From: Muribaculum sp.
GTDB lineage: Bacteria > Bacillota > Clostridia > Lachnospirales > Lachnospiraceae
Direction of reading: 5' to 3'
Assembly: GCA_023663505.1 (NCBI GenBank)
Contig: JAMPHH010000095.1
Span: forward strand, 1 to 6,354
DNA length: 6,354 nucleotides
Shown: positions 1 to 5,335 of the stretch, piece by piece
How the letters are laid out: each line of letters begins with the position of its first letter
Position numbering within the stretch: the stretch's first letter is position 1
Notes under the pieces: model-generated
The model's database searches: none
The model's input: only the letters and a program-made list of their open reading frames with translations
Told to the model about the DNA's origin: nothing
Program-made: the position numbers and the translations under genes

Positions 1-239
1 TCAACAAGGCTTGTTTCATATTCCTGCAGGCTATGGGAAAAGCGGCTGCGTCCACGATCCTTTCTATGGTCAGAGAAATTGTGTTTGGTGTGGGATTTGC
101 ACTGTTATTGCCGCTCCTGTTTGGCTTGGACGGGGTACTGTATTCTATGCCTGTATCAGATGTTTTGACCTTTGTGATTGCGGTATTTCTCATATGCCAT
201 ACTTATCGGGAGCTGAATAGAGAATTGGTCAGTAGATAA
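1..239 (+). CDS. MATE-family multidrug/Na+ antiporter, C-terminal fragment
   Basis: This is the 3' end of a gene that enters from the left. The frame is open from base 3 and reads NKACFIFLQAMGKAAAS before continuing to TAA at 237-239. The ATG at 33 is internal, because the residues before it (FIFLQAMGK) fit the conserved run seen in MATE transporters before their last two helices. Two hydrophobic stretches are visible: one around IVFGVGFALLLPLLFGLDGV, and one around VLTFVIAVFLICHTY, followed by a short charged tail (RELNRELVSR). MATE proteins are 12-helix inner-membrane exporters that expel cationic drugs in exchange for Na+ or H+. Substrate cannot be judged from this fragment. It is probably not part of the downstream operon, since about 290 bases with a strong hairpin region and a promoter lie between. 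The family call is fairly secure, the subfamily (MepA/DinF-like) is not. Confidence 0.75.
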   Translation, partial: NKACFIFLQAMGKAAASTILSMVREIVFGVGFALLLPLLFGLDGVLYSMPVSDVLTFVIAVFLICHTYRELNRELVSR

Positions 240-241
240 AA

Positions 242-307
242 GTCAATAACCCCACTGCAAGCAACGGGGCATGGAATTTGAAACGCTGCAAGCAGCGGGG
301 TATTGAC
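242..307. repeat. Compound inverted repeat with alternative hairpins after the MATE gene
   Basis: Bases 242-258 (GTCAATA-A-CCCC-A-CTGC) pair with 292-307 (GCAG-C-GGGG-TATTGAC) in a stem of about 15 pairs with one bulge and one mismatch. Two smaller hairpins compete with it: CCCC at 250-253 with GGGG at 266-269, and the perfect CGCTG-CAAG-CAGCG at 284-297. The right arm runs directly into repeat copy 1, starting at TATTGACCC. There is no T-run, so it is not a typical intrinsic terminator, although it sits only 2 bases after the MATE stop codon. It may be an outer module of the dispersed repeat or an RNA element at the 3' end of the MATE transcript. Confidence 0.6.
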
Positions 308-372
308 CCTCGCGGCATTCGCCAAATGTCCATGCAAGCATGGCCGTTTGGCTCATTGCCCGCGGGAATAAA
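302..372 (+). repeat. Dispersed structured intergenic repeat, copy 1
   Basis: This is one of three related copies in the window. It has a left box (ACCCTCGCGGCATTC, 306-320), a central palindrome (CCATG-CAAG-CATGG, 330-343) and a right box (TTGCCCGCGGGAATAAA, 356-372). The whole element folds into one long hairpin. CCC 307-309 pairs with GGG 364-366, GC 312-313 with GC 362-363, GGCA 314-317 with TGCC 357-360, GCCAAA 321-326 with TTTGGC 347-352, and the palindrome forms the tip. It lies upstream of the ylxM promoter, so it is not in the ylxM message. No coding frame is apparent. The boundaries are set by similarity to the copies at 2396-2493 and 6125-6222. Confidence 0.75.
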
Positions 373-445
373 CCATTACCTTATGCAAACAGGACGATAA
401 TATTCATATACCTGCCTGCTACAATCAAGTGTAAAGAAAAAATAC

Positions 446-474
446 TTGACACCCCCTTCTTTTTATAGTAAGAT
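446..474 (+). promoter_or_regulatory. Sigma-A promoter of the ylxM-ffh unit
   Basis: A perfect -35 hexamer TTGACA (446-451) is followed by an exact 17-base spacer and a -10 hexamer TAAGAT (469-474, four of six consensus positions). The expected transcription start is near 481, giving a leader of roughly 47 bases before the ylxM ATG at 528. The spacer is rich in C and T. This is the clearest promoter in the window and fits housekeeping expression of the SRP genes. Confidence 0.8.
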
Positions 475-527
475 AGCAAAGTCGATATCAAAAATATGAC
501 GAAGCTATACCTTTCGGGTGGGGTGTC

Positions 528-947
528 ATGGAAAAGATATATGAGCAGACGCTTTTATATGATTTTTACGGAGAGCTGCTTACTGAGCACCAGCGGAGCA
601 TTTATGAGGACGCGGTCTACAATGACATGTCCCTTGGCGAGATTGCCGAGATGCGGGGCATCAGCAGACAAGGCGTTCACGATCTGATCAAGCGGTGTGA
701 TAAGATTTTGCAGGACTACGAGGCAAAGCTTCATCTGTTGGAGCGTTTCGCAGATGCCAAGGCAAAGCTGTCGGAGATTGAGGAGCTTACAAGGCTTGAG
801 CAGGGGACGGACGCCATCGGCAAGGCACAGAAGAGCGCGGACGCGGGAGAGCACGGACAAAGTGCTGTGACGTGTGACAACGCTGACCTGACGAGGCGAA
901 TGGAGCGCATCAGGGAGCTTGCGGGTCAGATGCAGCAGGATTTGTAG
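528..947 (+). CDS. ylxM: YlxM/UPF0122 family putative helix-turn-helix SRP-associated protein
   Basis: It encodes 139 residues, directly upstream of ffh as is usual in Firmicutes. The N-terminus MEKIYEQTLLYDFYGELLTEHQR is characteristic of the family and fixes the start. It has a G-rich ribosome binding site (GGTGGGG, 517-523), which is weaker than those of its neighbours. Residues 20-60 contain a sigma-70 region-4-like helix-turn-helix (MSLGEIAEMRGISRQGVHDLIKR). The rest is charged and helix-forming, with a polar linker of about residues 88-120 and a final amphipathic helix (LTRRMERIRELAGQMQQDL). The family was proposed to regulate or assist the SRP pathway because of this gene linkage, and YlxM was reported to bind SRP components in streptococci. 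The length is somewhat above the more usual 105-120, with the excess in the linker. Its DNA target is unknown. Confidence 0.9.
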   Translation: MEKIYEQTLLYDFYGELLTEHQRSIYEDAVYNDMSLGEIAEMRGISRQGVHDLIKRCDKILQDYEAKLHLLERFADAKAKLSEIEELTRLEQGTDAIGKAQKSADAGEHGQSAVTCDNADLTRRMERIRELAGQMQQDL

Positions 948-1027
948 GCAGCTGTTCTACTAATAGTTAATGAAGTGAATCGGCGTATTTTATTGGCGAT
1001 AATTGTTTGTATGATTGAGGATTGAGT

Positions 1028-2395
1028 ATGGCGTTTGAAAGCTTGACGGACAAACTGCAGAATGTGTTTAAGAGCCTTAGAAGCAAGGGGCGTCTGACTG
1101 AGGAAGATGTGCGGGCGGCTCTCAAGGAGGTCAAGATGGCGCTTCTTGAGGCGGACGTGAACTTCAAGGTGGTAAAGCAGTTCGTGAAGGCTGTGGAGGA
1201 GCGGGCAATCGGTCAGGACGTGATGAATGGCTTGAATCCCGGTCAGATGGTGATCAAGATTGTAAATGAGGAAATGATCGCCCTGATGGGAAGCGAGACC
1301 ACGGAGATTGCCATGCAGCCCGGCAAGTCGATCACCGTCATCATGATGGCGGGGCTTCAGGGTGCAGGTAAGACCACTGCGACGGCAAAGATTGCCGCGA
1401 AGCTGAAACAGAAGGGTAAAAAATCTCTTTTGGTGGCATGTGATATCTATCGTCCCGCGGCTGTGGAGCAGCTCCATGTAAATGGCAGGAAAGTTGATGT
1501 GGAAGTGTTTGATATGGGAACCGACCACAAGCCCGTGGAGATTGCGGGGGAAGCCATTCGTTATGCCGAGAAAAACGGTCATAACGTGGTGATTTTGGAT
1601 ACTGCCGGACGGCTTCATGTAGATGAGGATATGATGCGGGAGCTGCAGGACATCAAGGAAAAGATTACCGTGCATCAAACGCTTCTTGTGGTGGACGCCA
1701 TGACCGGTCAGGACGCCGTGAACGTGGCGAAGGAATTTGACGATAAGGTGGGCATTGACGGCGTGGTGCTGTCCAAGATGGACGGTGACACGAGAGGCGG
1801 CGCCGCACTTTCCATAAAGGCTGTGACAGGCAGGCCGATTCTCTTTGTGAGCATGGGGGAGAAGCTTAGCGATTTGGAGCAGTTTTATCCGGAGCGCATG
1901 GCAAACAGGATCTTGGGCATGGGAGACGTGCTTACCCTGATTGAGAAGGCGCAGGAGAGCATTGATATTGACGAGGACAAGGGCCGCGAGATGGCGGGGC
2001 GCATGAAGAAGGGTAAGTTCGACTTTGAGGACTATCTGGAAAGCATGAAGCAGATGCGCAACATGGGCGGTTTGTCCAGTATTTTGAGTATGCTGCCCGG
2101 TATGGGGATCAAGGCAGGGGATTTGGAGTCTATGATTGACGAGAAGCAGCTAAAGCATATGGAGGCAATCGTGCTCTCCATGACCGTGGAGGAGCGGCGC
2201 AATCCCAAGCTGCTCAATCCCCGCAGAAAGCATCGTATCGCAAAAGGGGCGGGCGTGGATATCGCCGAGGTGAACCGTTTTATCAAGCAGTTTGAGCAGA
2301 GCCAGAAGCTGATGAAGCAGATGGGCGGCGGCAAGGGAAAGCGCAGAGGCGGTATGTTCGGCGGCATGATGGGCGGAGGAAGATTTCCTTTTTGA
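1028..2395 (+). CDS. ffh: Signal recognition particle GTPase Ffh (SRP54)
   Basis: This 455-residue protein binds 4.5S/6S SRP RNA and signal peptides, and delivers nascent membrane and secreted proteins to FtsY at the membrane by a GTP-gated cycle. It has an N domain at 1-90 (MAFESLTDKL onward). The G domain follows, with the P-loop GLQGAGKTTATAKIA (109-123), DIYRPAA (139-145), DTAGR (191-195), SKMDGD (249-254, the G4 specificity motif, with Ser where Thr is usual) and DTRGGAALS. The M domain runs from about 320, with LPGMG (356-360), the RNA-binding stretch ERRNPKLLNPRRKHRIAKGAG, and a Met- and Gly-rich tail. The ATG at 1028 is preferred over the in-frame TTG at 1022. GAGG (1017-1020) sits 7 bases before the ATG but only 1 base before the TTG, and MAFESL is the usual family start. 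It is probably co-transcribed with ylxM, 80 bases upstream. Nothing suggests damage. Confidence 0.97.
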   Translation: MAFESLTDKLQNVFKSLRSKGRLTEEDVRAALKEVKMALLEADVNFKVVKQFVKAVEERAIGQDVMNGLNPGQMVIKIVNEEMIALMGSETTEIAMQPGKSITVIMMAGLQGAGKTTATAKIAAKLKQKGKKSLLVACDIYRPAAVEQLHVNGRKVDVEVFDMGTDHKPVEIAGEAIRYAEKNGHNVVILDTAGRLHVDEDMMRELQDIKEKITVHQTLLVVDAMTGQDAVNVAKEFDDKVGIDGVVLSKMDGDTRGGAALSIKAVTGRPILFVSMGEKLSDLEQFYPERMANRILGMGDVLTLIEKAQESIDIDEDKGREMAGRMKKGKFDFEDYLESMKQMRNMGGLSSILSMLPGMGIKAGDLESMIDEKQLKHMEAIVLSMTVEERRNPKLLNPRRKHRIAKGAGVDIAEVNRFIKQFEQSQKLMKQMGGGKGKRRGGMFGGMMGGGRFPF

Positions 2396-2493
2396 CTCCC
2401 GCGAGCGATGGGGAAGTCGATATAATTGACTTTGTGTCAATGCTTGCATGAACATAATGTAAGCTGTGGTGACTTGGCGAATGCTGCGAGGGT
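2396..2493 (-). repeat. Dispersed structured intergenic repeat, inverted copy
   Basis: Read on the minus strand, this matches the copies at 302-372 and 6125-6222. It has ACCCTCGCAGCATTCG at the left (complement of 2478-2493), the centre TCATGCAAGCATTG (ATGCTTGCAT at 2440-2449 on the plus strand) and TCGCTCGCGGGAG at the right (complement of 2396-2408). One variable arm forms its own hairpin: AAGTCGAT (2414-2421) pairs with ATTGACTT (2425-2432), with one G-T wobble. It begins in the base after the ffh TGA and fills most of the ffh-rpsP gap. Transcription of the operon would cross it in antisense orientation. It has no T-run on the plus strand. Confidence 0.7.
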
Positions 2494-2608
2494 GGCGGCC
2501 GAGAGACTTACGTTAGATTGGGATTAACGCGCAAGCGCAGTAGTCCTTATCATATAACCCTTCGGGGTACACACAACAATAATTTTTAAAGTAATGGAGG
2601 AAAAAGAC
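2494..2608 (+). promoter_or_regulatory. rpsP leader, possible promoter and UUCG hairpin
   Basis: This is the remaining spacer between the inverted repeat and rpsP. It contains a GCG-CAAG-CGC mini-hairpin (2529-2538), a -10-like TATAAC (2553-2558) with no convincing -35 at the proper distance, and a small ACCC-TTCG-GGGT hairpin (2557-2568) with a UUCG-type loop. An AT-rich stretch and a strong GGAGG (2596-2600), 8 bases before the rpsP ATG, follow. It may carry a separate rpsP promoter or leader control, but nothing in it is strong enough for a firm call. Confidence 0.3.
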
Positions 2609-2854
2609 ATGGCAGTAAAAATCAGATTGAGAAGAATGGGACAGAAGAAAGCGCCTTTTTATAGAATCATCGTGGCTGATTCCCGTTCTCCCAGAGACGG
2701 CAGATTCATTGAGGAGATTGGTACTTATGACCCCAGCACCGATCCCAGTACCTTTAAGATCAATGAGGAGCTTGCCAAGAAATGGCTGGCAAATGGCGCT
2801 CAGCCCACAGAGGTTGTCGGGAAGCTGTTCAAGGCTGCAGGCATCGAGAAATAA
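2609..2854 (+). CDS. rpsP: 30S ribosomal protein S16
   Basis: It encodes 81 residues starting MAVKIRLRRMGQKKAPFYRI, the family signature, followed by VADSRSPRDGRFIEEIGTYDP, and ends near residue 81 as is usual for short S16 proteins. S16 is a primary assembly protein that binds the 5' domain of 16S rRNA. The ATG at 2609 is chosen over an in-frame ATG at 2594, because the latter lies on the ribosome binding site itself (GGAGG, 2596-2600) and would add five residues (MEEKD) before the conserved N-terminus. khpA follows after 24 bases with its own GGAGG, so the two are very likely co-transcribed. Confidence 0.98.
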   Translation: MAVKIRLRRMGQKKAPFYRIIVADSRSPRDGRFIEEIGTYDPSTDPSTFKINEELAKKWLANGAQPTEVVGKLFKAAGIEK

Positions 2855-2878
2855 TAATCTGATCTTTGGAGGTGGATT

Positions 2879-3106
2879 ATGAAGGAATTGGTAGAAGTGG
2901 TTGCAAAGGCACTTGTGGATTATCCGGATGAGGTTGTTGTAACTGAAAAGACGGAGGGAAGATATACCGTCCTTGAACTACATGTGGCTGCTTCCGATAT
3001 GGGTAAGGTGATCGGCAAACAGGGAAGGATTGCCAAGGCGATCCGAGCTGTGGTGAAGGCGGCAGCGTCCAAAGACAATACAAGGGTGGACGTGGAAATC
3101 GTCTAA
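2879..3106 (+). CDS. khpA: KhpA, single KH-domain RNA-binding protein (YlqC family)
   Basis: It encodes 75 residues, almost exactly one KH domain. The RNA-binding loop is visible as VIGKQGRIAKAIR, with the GxxG at residues 46-49 (GKQG). The N-terminal MKELVEVVAKALVDYPDEV is typical of the family. KhpA forms homodimers and heterodimers with KhpB/Jag and binds many RNAs. In pneumococci and clostridia it affects cell division, elongation and RNA stability. GGAGG (2868-2872) lies 6 bases before the ATG. The position between rpsP and rimM is the standard one in Firmicutes. A terminator begins 13 bases after the stop codon, so khpA is probably the last gene of the rpsP transcript. Confidence 0.93.
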   Translation: MKELVEVVAKALVDYPDEVVVTEKTEGRYTVLELHVAASDMGKVIGKQGRIAKAIRAVVKAAASKDNTRVDVEIV

Positions 3107-3119
3107 GATTGGAACAGGC

Positions 3120-3160
3120 GGCGGAATGAGCTGTAAAACCAGCACATTCCGCCTTGTTGT
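3120..3160 (+). terminator. Hairpin terminator between khpA and rimM
   Basis: GGCGGAATG-A-GCTG (3120-3133) pairs with CAGC-A-CATTCCGCC (3140-3153): 13 base pairs with one A/A mismatch and a six-base loop (TAAAAC). It is followed by TTGTTGT, a moderate rather than ideal T-run. It begins 13 bases after the khpA stop. Strength is uncertain, because rimM and trmD follow with no clear promoter, so it may work as an attenuator with partial read-through. Confidence 0.65.
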
Positions 3161-3200
3161 ATATCGCACAAGTTGAGGGAACAATGGGGGAAGAAAAGGT

Positions 3201-3710
3201 ATGGAGGATAGGTTTCAGGTGGGAATCATCACTGCCTCCCACGGCGTGAGGGGAGAGGCAAAGATTTATCCCACAACAGATGACCCGAAGCGTTTCAAAC
3301 GGCTCAGGGAGGTTATTCTGGATTCCGATGGCAGAGACATTTTGTTGGAGATAGAGGGCGTTAAATTTTTTAAAAATCTTGTAATCCTGAAGTTCAAAGG
3401 GATAGATACGCCCGAGGAGATACAGAAATTGCGGCAAAGGAGTCTCTATGTTGACAGGGAACACGCGGTGAGGCTCGGACGGGACGAGTATTTTATCGCG
3501 GATTTGATGGGGCTTCGGGTGTTGAATGAAGCGGGAGAGGAGATAGGCGTTTTGCGCGAGGTGATGGAGACCGGAGCCAATGACGTCTATGTGATTGATT
3601 TAAAAGATGGAAGGGAATTGCTGCTGCCCGCGATCAAGGAGTGTGTCCTTGGGGTGGACATAGAAGCGGGCGAGATACAGATTCATATATTGGACGGGCT
3701 TTTGGACTGA
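3201..3710 (+). CDS. rimM: Ribosome maturation factor RimM
   Basis: This 169-residue protein binds S19 and helps fold the 3' (head) domain of 16S rRNA during 30S assembly. The N-terminal RimM domain shows VGIITASHGVRGEAKIYP (7-24), including the HGVRGE motif, and a Lys-rich middle with IDTPEEIQKLRQRSLYV. The C-terminal PRC-barrel domain begins at about residue 95 (DEYFIADLMGLRV) and contains ETGANDVYVI (123-132) and LLPAIKE (141-147). The length is normal for the family. A purine-rich GGGGGAAG (3186-3193) precedes the ATG at 3201. The TGA is separated from the trmD ATG by a single base, so the two are almost certainly translated from one message, as in most bacteria. It is preceded by a terminator-like hairpin rather than by an obvious promoter. 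Confidence 0.97.
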   Translation: MEDRFQVGIITASHGVRGEAKIYPTTDDPKRFKRLREVILDSDGRDILLEIEGVKFFKNLVILKFKGIDTPEEIQKLRQRSLYVDREHAVRLGRDEYFIADLMGLRVLNEAGEEIGVLREVMETGANDVYVIDLKDGRELLLPAIKECVLGVDIEAGEIQIHILDGLLD

Positions 3711-3711
3711 G

Positions 3712-5295
3712 ATGATGAGATTTCATGTGTTGACGCTTTTTCCTGAGATGGTGATGCAGGGCTTGCACACAAGCATCATAGGAAGGGCGGTGGAGAGGAA
3801 TTGCATAAGGATTGAGGCCGTGAATATTCGGGATTTTTCCACGGATAAGCATGGGAAGGTGGACGATTATACTTATGGCGGGGGAGCGGGAATGCTGATG
3901 CAGGCGCAGCCCGTGTACGATGCGTGGCAGTCGGTTGTCCGAAAGATTGGCGGTTCGGACAACCGTGAATGGAGTGCGACGGGGAGAAGCGCAAAGGAAC
4001 CTGCGGGTAGCGGGCGCAAGCCGCCGCGGACGATATATGTCACCCCTCAGGGAACCGCGTTCACGCAGGAATATGCTTTTGATTTGGCGAAGGAGGAGGA
4101 ATTGATATTCCTTTGCGGGCATTATGAGGGAATTGACGCCCGCGTGCTTGACGAGATTGTGACGGATTATGTGTCTATCGGGGATTATGTGCTCACGGGC
4201 GGTGAGCTTCCGGCGATGGTCATGATTGACGCGATCTCCCGACTGGTGCCGGGGGTGCTGCACAATGACGAGTCCGCCGAGACGGAGAGTTTTCATATTG
4301 ATTTGTTGGAATACCCACAGTATTCCAGACCGGAGGTGTGGCGCGGGAAGGCGGTTCCCAAGGTGCTCCTGTCCGGCAACCGCAGAAGGATTGTTCAGTG
4401 GCGGTTGGAGCAGTCCAAGCTTTTGACCATGGAGCGAAGACCCGACCTGTACGAGCAATACAGGAGACGGGAGGAATTGATCAAACGGCTCTCCGCCAAT
4501 AAACGGCAGAACTGTCACATGATGGAAAGCCTAGCCTGTGGGCGTGGGACAATCTTGGCGGACTTGGAAGGGGAGATTGCCAATCATGGCGCAAGCCTGA
4601 CGACTGTGGAAGGAAACAGTGCTACGGAGGCGGACGACGATGCTAAGAATCATGGCGCAACCCTGATTGATAGAGAAGGAGTCTTGGTTTATGACAAGGG
4701 TGTCAGAACATGTATGGCGAGTGCCGGAAACGAGGAGATAGCGGAATATCTTTTGCCAAATATTCCACAGGATACAGCATGGATTATCACTTCTCAGGAA
4801 TTTTGGAACAAAATATTGGAGAAGCAGGGCTTTGAGGTGGTCTATGAGTGCCTGCAGGCATGTTATACACAGAGGAATCTTTTGCCTGTCAAATATAAGG
4901 ATATCCGCCCGCTCACAGCGGACGACCTTCCCTATCTGAGAGAGCATTGCGAGGGATTGGACGAGGAGTATCTTCTCGGGAGGATTGCGGGCAATGCTAT
5001 GTATGGACTTTATGTGGGAGACGATATGGTTGGCTTCGCGGGCTGGCATTCCACGGGCGCGGTCGGTATGCTTTATGTGGACGAAGCCCACAGGCGGCAG
5101 GGCTTTGAAAGTTCTCTGGAGGCGTTTGCCATTAACAGATTGTTGGAGACAGGGCATATGCCGTATTGTCATATCCCGACAGGGAATGAGGAGGCGCGCA
5201 GGCTGCAGGAAAAGCTGGGCTTGTACCTGTCCAAGGCTCCACTGTGGTATCTGAAGGCTCGGCGTCGGCTGAGTGATTATCAATGCCATGGTTGA
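3712..5295 (+). CDS. trmD: TrmD tRNA (guanine-N1-)-methyltransferase fused to a C-terminal GNAT domain
   Basis: This 527-residue protein is about twice the usual TrmD length (about 240-255). Residues 1-265 are TrmD, the SAM-dependent trefoil-knot enzyme that makes m1G37 in tRNAs (Pro, Leu, Arg) and prevents +1 frameshifting. Motifs are FHVLTLFPEM, DKHGKVDDYTYGGGAGMLM (45-63), LCGHYEGID (134-142), SIGDYVLTGGELPAM (155-169), SRLVPGVLHNDESAE and ERRPDLYEQY. Arg177 aligns with the key Arg154 of Haemophilus TrmD, and Glu192 aligns with its Asp169, from my memory of that sequence. A stretch of about 23 residues (81-103, Gly/Ser/Arg-rich) has no counterpart in ordinary TrmD. Residues 270-527 form a GNAT acetyltransferase-like region: HRRQGFESSLEAFAINRLLE (460-479) is the acetyl-CoA loop with Glu at the last Gly of RxxGxG, followed by GNEEARRLQEKLG. 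An in-frame MM at 270-271 has no ribosome binding site, so I read this as one fusion protein. There is no strong ribosome binding site before 3712, so translational coupling to rimM is likely. The role of the GNAT part is unknown. Confidence 0.92.
   Translation: MMRFHVLTLFPEMVMQGLHTSIIGRAVERNCIRIEAVNIRDFSTDKHGKVDDYTYGGGAGMLMQAQPVYDAWQSVVRKIGGSDNREWSATGRSAKEPAGSGRKPPRTIYVTPQGTAFTQEYAFDLAKEEELIFLCGHYEGIDARVLDEIVTDYVSIGDYVLTGGELPAMVMIDAISRLVPGVLHNDESAETESFHIDLLEYPQYSRPEVWRGKAVPKVLLSGNRRRIVQWRLEQSKLLTMERRPDLYEQYRRREELIKRLSANKRQNCHMMESLACGRGTILADLEGEIANHGASLTTVEGNSATEADDDAKNHGATLIDREGVLVYDKGVRTCMASAGNEEIAEYLLPNIPQDTAWIITSQEFWNKILEKQGFEVVYECLQACYTQRNLLPVKYKDIRPLTADDLPYLREHCEGLDEEYLLGRIAGNAMYGLYVGDDMVGFAGWHSTGAVGMLYVDEAHRRQGFESSLEAFAINRLLETGHMPYCHIPTGNEEARRLQEKLGLYLSKAPLWYLKARRRLSDYQCHG
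3932..3965. repeat. Perfect 12-bp inverted repeat inside trmD
   Basis: CGGTTGTCCGAA (3932-3943) and TTCGGACAACCG (3954-3965) are exact reverse complements around a ten-base spacer. The repeat lies just at the N-side of the extra segment of TrmD (residues 81-103, about 3952-4020), so it may mark how that segment arose. In RNA it would form a strong hairpin within the coding sequence, and there is no T-run after it. Confidence 0.7.
4582..4666 (+). repeat. In-frame direct repeat in the TrmD-GNAT linker
   Basis: AATCATGGCGCAAGCCTGA (4582-4600) recurs as AATCATGGCGCAACCCTGA (4648-4666), with one mismatch in 19 bases. The offset is 66 bases, exactly 22 codons, so the frame is kept. The protein reads NHGASLTTVEG and then NHGATLIDREG. 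The intervening residues (NSATEADDDAK) are acidic and polar. This looks like a tandem duplication at the start of the GNAT region that has since diverged. Confidence 0.65.
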
Positions 5296-5335
5296 TGTAT
5301 GGCTATATATGGAATAGGATTGTGAGGAGTTACAA

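Noticed and set aside
11..220. 69-codon frame overlapping the MATE fragment
   Set aside because: It lies in the wrong frame. The overlapping frame from base 3 gives hydrophobic, family-like MATE sequence through to a stop at 239.
242..372. Possible CRISPR array because of recurring TGCAAGC units
   Set aside because: The units are short palindromes at irregular spacing with no constant repeat length and no unique spacers, and no cas gene is in the window.
1022..1027. TTG start for ffh two codons upstream
   Set aside because: GAGG at 1017-1020 would be only one base from it. The ATG at 1028 has correct spacing and begins the conserved MAFESL.
926..1678. 250-codon open frame on the minus strand across the ylxM end and ffh
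   Set aside because: It is antisense to a well-supported ffh, has no recognisable domain or ribosome binding site, and its His/Leu-rich composition is typical of a shadow frame opposite a real gene.
2396..2608. SRP RNA (4.5S/6S) gene next to ffh
   Set aside because: The conserved SRP RNA tetraloop and asymmetric-loop motifs are not seen. The region is explained by an inverted copy of the dispersed repeat and a leader.
3761..3774. Hairpin GCTTG-CACA-CAAGC near the start of trmD
   Set aside because: It has only five base pairs inside conserved TrmD coding sequence (GLHTS) and is likely chance from codon choice.
3634..5289. Two long minus-strand frames (294 codons at 3634-4518 and 252 codons at 4531-5289) opposite trmD
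   Set aside because: Both are antisense to the recognisable TrmD-GNAT protein. They show no family motifs, and their composition (rich in His, Arg, Pro, Leu) fits complementary-strand shadows.
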